64,000 nucleotides of DNA from Eucommia ulmoides (taxonomy: Eukaryota; Streptophyta; Magnoliopsida; Garryales; Eucommiaceae): positions 4,149,501 through 4,213,500 of the forward strand of contig CM028335.1 of the NCBI GenBank assembly GCA_016647705.1, given 5' to 3'. The translations under genes and the position numbers were made by a program. Below, in pieces: positions 60,345 to 64,000 of this stretch. The notes under the pieces are model-generated. The model was not told the origin of the DNA and did not search any database. It was given only the letters and a program-made list of their open reading frames with translations. How positions within the stretch are numbered: position 1 is the stretch's first letter; each line of letters begins with the position of its first letter.

Positions 60345-61590
60345 AACTTAACAAAATATATAAAAATAAATATCCTATCTCAGTTTTAGACAAAATTATT
60401 CTTTATCTTAATTTTAATTTTTTTTAATAAAAGAAGAACTGGAGTGAGAAATATTACATTTTTCTATTTATTATTAAATATCAAACTAAATTTTTAAAAC
60501 AATAAATAACAATTAAATCATTTTATTTTATTTAAATAAAATATGAGTTTCTTTAGGGCGGTGTAGGTTTTAAAATATAGGGACTAAAATGAAATAAGAA
60601 CAAACTACAAGGGGGATAAAAGTCAATTAACCCTTATTACTTTATTGTTTCATAATCTTGGAGAATTGGGGCGCCTTGGGTTTGGGCAGTAGGAGAAAAT
60701 ATAACAATTATTCCAAATAATGGGGATGGGACCCTTGGGTTTAGGCAGGGGTTTTTCTAAAAAGCAGCCCCTAATAGGATGCGGGCTGCCACAGTGGCAG
60801 CCCCCTTGCAATCACAAAGTTTAGGGCCGGTTGATCGTTCTTATCCGATCACATTCCATTTTTAGATTTTTGAGATTTTTGTTTGAGTATAGCGTTTGGT
60901 AAAACTGTTTCTTATCTCATCCCATCCCAAAAACTAGAATTGATTCCCAAAATTGTGAAGGCCATGAGAAACAAAAGCTTTTTTTATCCCATTTGCTAAC
61001 CATTTCGTGTCCATCCCATGTAGTAGGATGATAATGAGATGAGATGGGATGAGAATTATGTTTCTTTCTTGAGAGCAAAATCGCGTTTGGTAACTACATA
61101 ATTCGGTTTTGATTTGGGAATAGAATCGCGTTTAGTAACGATAGAATCTATTTTATTCTGGGAACAGAATAGCGTTTGGTAAAAAAACATAATTATGTTT
61201 TCTTTTAGGATTATAATGGCGTTTTGGTAACGAATTATTTAGGAATTATTTCCAATTTATAAAAATAGAAACAAATAATGATGTTTGGTTGCCATTATGG
61301 TTGATAATAATGTACATATTTTTTAACCCAACATTTTCCTTCTAAGTTTGCATGCCCTTGGACATGGTCATCCTAAAGACGGATAAAATGAGCAATTTGA
61401 GAACTTTGAACCAAACAAAAAGGCAAAAGAATAACAATAATCTCGAATCTCACAAACATATCAACAAAATTCATTTATTTTACATCAACTGCTTCAAGAC
61501 ATGGGAAGATAAATCATTTTATTTTTTTAGTGTAGAATTGTGTCTTTTTTTTTTTTTTTTTTTCTTTTTTTTCTTTTTTTTTTTTTTTTT
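60345..61590. other. Noncoding spacer with MITE-like GCGTTTGGTAA repeats
   Basis: No gene. At 60880-61290 the word GCGTTTGGTAA (with variants) recurs at least five times with GGGAATAGAATC/GGGAACAGAAT between, a composition shared with the MITE-like stretches at 34276 and 37460. Ends are not resolved. T-runs lie at 61543-61591. Confidence 0.6.
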
Positions 61591-61595
61591 TATGT

Positions 61596-61846
61596 TTGAT
61601 AATAAATATGAAATTACACCCAATTCAAAAAACAAACGCGACCTAATTAAAAATAGATGTTAAAAGTACTTACATATTAAATATACAGATCGTACATATT
61701 TTACGATAGATGTCCATTTTACAATAGATGTCCATTTAAAGGTGAATAATATGTACGGTCTATATGTTTAATATGTAAGTACTTTTAATATCTATTTTTA
61801 ATTAGGTCGCGCTTGTTTTTTGAATTGAGTGTAATTTCATATTTAT
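61596..61846. mobile_element. Hairpin MITE, arms about 110 bp
   Basis: Left arm from ATAATAAATATGAAATTACA pairs with the right arm ending TGTAATTTCATATTTATT. Inner words CGCGACCTAATTAAAAATAG and AGTACTTACATATTAA are matched on the other side with few changes; the loop of about 30 bp contains two copies of ATAGATGTCCATTT. No coding. The right end is directly abutted by the Copia LTR, so its own target duplication cannot be read. Confidence 0.82.
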
Positions 61847-62005
61847 TGTTAAGATGATTGAAAAGTAGGAGAATGAATCATCTATTGATATTATGAGAAA
61901 AATATACAAAGACTACAATGTTATACACATATATTTATAGGGGAAGTAGGGGTTAGGGTTTTGCCCTAATGGGCCATGTGGGCAAAGTCCATTATTACAT
62001 TAACA
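61847..62005 (-). repeat. 3' LTR of the Copia element, 159 bp
   Basis: On - it begins TGTTAATGTAATAATGGAC and ends CAATCATCTTAACA, so it has TG...CA ends. CTATAAATATATG inside is a likely TATA box. The outer flank is TTTAT (61842-61846), the expected 5-bp target copy; the other copy is outside the window. Unusually short for a Copia LTR. Confidence 0.85.
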
Positions 62006-62018
62006 TCCCCCCTCAAAC

Positions 62019-64000
62019 TCAAGGCAGTAAGTGGAAGATGAACTTGAGTTTGGAAACCAAAGAGTGAAAACGTCCAGGTGGATGAGCCTTAGTGAAAATG
62101 TGTGCAATTTGATTGGTTTAACTAACGGATTGAAGGCAAACTGTATTCTGGTAAATATGATGGCGGATAAAGTGACAATCAATCTCAATGTGTTTTGTAC
62201 GCTCATGGAAGACATCATTGTAGGCAATTTGAATAGCACTCCTATTGTCACAGTGTAGTGTAGTGGCAGTAGGAGAGGAGATACCCATATCAGCTAGTAA
62301 CCATCGAAGCCAAAGAAGTTCTTGAGTTGCATCAGCTATGGCACGATATTCAGCTTCAGTGTTGAAGCAAGCAACTATAGTTTGTTTCTTACTACGCCAG
62401 GAAATGAGAGAGTTATCTAAGAAGAAACAGTAACCAGTGGTTGAACGTCTGTCGGTGGGGTCACCAACCCAATTAGCATCAAAATAAGCTTCTAAGATGG
62501 GAGCAGACTGAGTTGAGAAATGAAGCCCATGAAACATAGTACTCTTGACATATCGAATGATGCGAAGAACAGTTGAGTAACGAGTGGTCCGAGGAGCGGA
62601 CAAGAACTGGTTGACCTGGTGAACAGCATAGATAATGTCAAGGCGAGTGACAGTGAGGTATACAAGACTTCCAACCAATTGGCGATATAGAGTGACCTCT
62701 TGAAGAGGTAAACCATCGAGTGGAGTAAGTCTAATGTTTGGCTCGAGATGAGTAGTCGTAGTGGTAGAGTCAGTGATCCCAGTCTTCGAAAGAAGATCAT
62801 ATGCATATTTAGCATGAGGGAGAAAATATTCATCTGAACTGGATAAGACTTCGAGGTCAAGAAAATAATTGAGTACACCAAAATCTTTCATCTCAAATTG
62901 GCCACTGAGAAACTGTTTGAGTTCAGAAATACCACGTAGATCATCTCCAGTAACAACCATATCGTCCATGCACAGTTAAATAAGGATAATACCATTGGCA
63001 GTGTGGCGAATAAACAGAGCCAAATCATGATCACTAGATGTGAACCCAAACTGATGAATAATAGTGCTAAATTTGGCAAATCAGGCACGTGGAGCTTGTT
63101 TCAATCTATACAAAGCACGACGAAGACGACAAACTTTATTTCAAAGGGTAGCTAGGCCAGGAAATGGATGCATATAGACTACCTCAAGTAGGTCGCCATT
63201 GAGAAATGCATTTTTGACATCCATTTGAAAAAGAGTCCACTTCTGAATGACGGTAACGACAAGAAGTGTACGAACAGATGTAAGTCTCTCCACTGGAGCA
63301 AAGGTCTCTTCAATAGAGCCATTAGAAAATGTCTTGATCTTAAACCCCCATTTGCAACCAATAGGCATTTTCCCAAGAGGCAGATCCACGATATCCCAAG
63401 TATGAGTTTTGGCTAGGGCCTGAAGTTTTTCGTCCATTGTTTTCTGCCAAAGAGAATTAGTACTAGCCTCCTTATAGGATTGAGGCTCATGTAGATGAAA
63501 TATAGTAGAAAAATAATGGAAATTATGGAGATGAGAGGGACGATAAGTTACCCTGGTAGATCTACGGGGGTGATCTGGAAAATGGCCCTCAGAGGAAGTC
63601 AGTGCAGACTCATCAAACATAGGAATATCCTCAAGGACGACCGATTGTGTCGGAAGGGTGAGGTCAGCTGGCGGTTCTGGAGCTGGAACTGGATCTGGAA
63701 GGGTGAAGTCAGCTGGTGGATCAAAGGTGGACTCGACAGTACCTGAAACTGGGTCCTCAGGAAATAACTCAATAGATGGATCAGTAAAAAATCTAGAGTT
63801 AGGAATGGTAGACATGTCAAATGATCGTAAGGAAAAGAACATTTGTTGTTCCCAAAAAACAACATGACGAGAGATACGAAGAGTTTTACAAATAGAATCC
63901 CAACACCGATACCCTTTATGTTCAATATCATATCCAATGAAACAACATAGGTAAGCCCTTGGTTCCAATTTGTTATGTTCATGTGGTTTAAGAAGAACGA
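62019..64000 (-). pseudogene. Copia pol polyprotein: end of integrase, reverse transcriptase, RNase H
   Basis: Makes and trims retrotransposon cDNA in active copies. The frame is open at the window edge (KLEPRAYLCCFIGYDIEHKG, end of the integrase region), then a Pro/Asp-rich linker. RT starts at QKTMDEKLQALAKTHTWDIV near 63450. PIGCKWGFKIKTFSNGSIE jumps straight to ETFAPVERLTSVRTLL, so about 20 residues with the usual KARLVA motif are deleted. FQMDVKNAFLNGDL is present, then a stop at 63141, NKVCRLRRALYRLKQAPRA and a stop in place of Trp near 63080. The catalytic YVDD appears as LCMDDMVVTGDD after another stop near 62975. RNase H follows: EAYFDANWVGDPTDRRSTTG, ISWRSKKQTIVACFNTEAEY (Ser-Ser usually) and HCDNRSAI. 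After a stop near 62118 the end reads FTKAHPPGRFHSLVSKLKF to 62019. Confidence 0.93.

Larger units (their letters stand above)
61847..64000 (-). mobile_element. Copia LTR retrotransposon, 3' part, cut by the window edge
   Basis: On -: pol sequence from 64000 down to 62019, polypurine tract TTGAGTTTGAGGGGGGA (62022-62006), then a short LTR (62005-61847). The 5' LTR, gag, protease and integrase lie beyond 64000. Stops and a deletion in pol show it is inactive. Confidence 0.93.

Overview
This is a gene-poor stretch of a flowering-plant nuclear genome, most likely a eudicot. Evidence: a tau-class glutathione S-transferase (a plant-specific class) with one intron, MuDR/MULE, hAT and Helitron transposons, Copia and solo-LTR retroelements, AT-rich spacers and microsatellites. 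I do not assign a species. Only one gene looks intact, the tau GST at 39620-40868. Nearly everything else is nested, decaying mobile DNA.

Layout. 3-1559: C-terminal helicase remnant of a Helitron. About 2400-12720: a decayed Mutator-like element (MULE) with a MuDR transposase on + and a multi-exon Ulp1-type cysteine protease gene on -. Its introns and spacers are full of a self-complementary motif, GCGTTAACGTTAACGC and symmetric variants. 15271-29172: a second, very different MULE, delimited by a 10-bp target-site duplication. It has about 3.5-kb terminal inverted arms, each with eight consecutive hairpins, a TATA/leader/splice-donor unit pointing inward and about 3 kb of tandem repeats. Between the arms lie a plant mobile domain (PMD) gene on +, two related small reading frames of unknown function on -, and a near-complete MuDR-type transposase on -. 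30255-35188: a dead GST copy whose intron holds a 3.3-kb foldback element with a 9-bp target duplication. 36876-39494: a solo LTR in the upstream region of the live GST, itself carrying a MITE. 43260-51965: a hAT element whose transposase is split by two related solo LTRs. 52799-60329: a large LTR element with no coding capacity and an internal ~190-bp repeat array. 61596-61846: a hairpin MITE. 61847-64000: the 3' part of a Copia element on -, running off the window.

The genes do not form a pathway. The best candidate for something poorly described is the 15.3-29.2 kb MULE: inward promoters in both arms appear to drive a transposase from one side and a captured PMD gene from the other, each through a long intron made of satellite-like repeats, with a pair of unknown paralogous small proteins between them. 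The second candidate is the dyad-symmetric GTTAACGTTAAC family confined to the first MULE. The two GST copies serve as natural empty sites for each other and verify two insertions. All sequence statements come from reading by eye; similarity levels are estimates.
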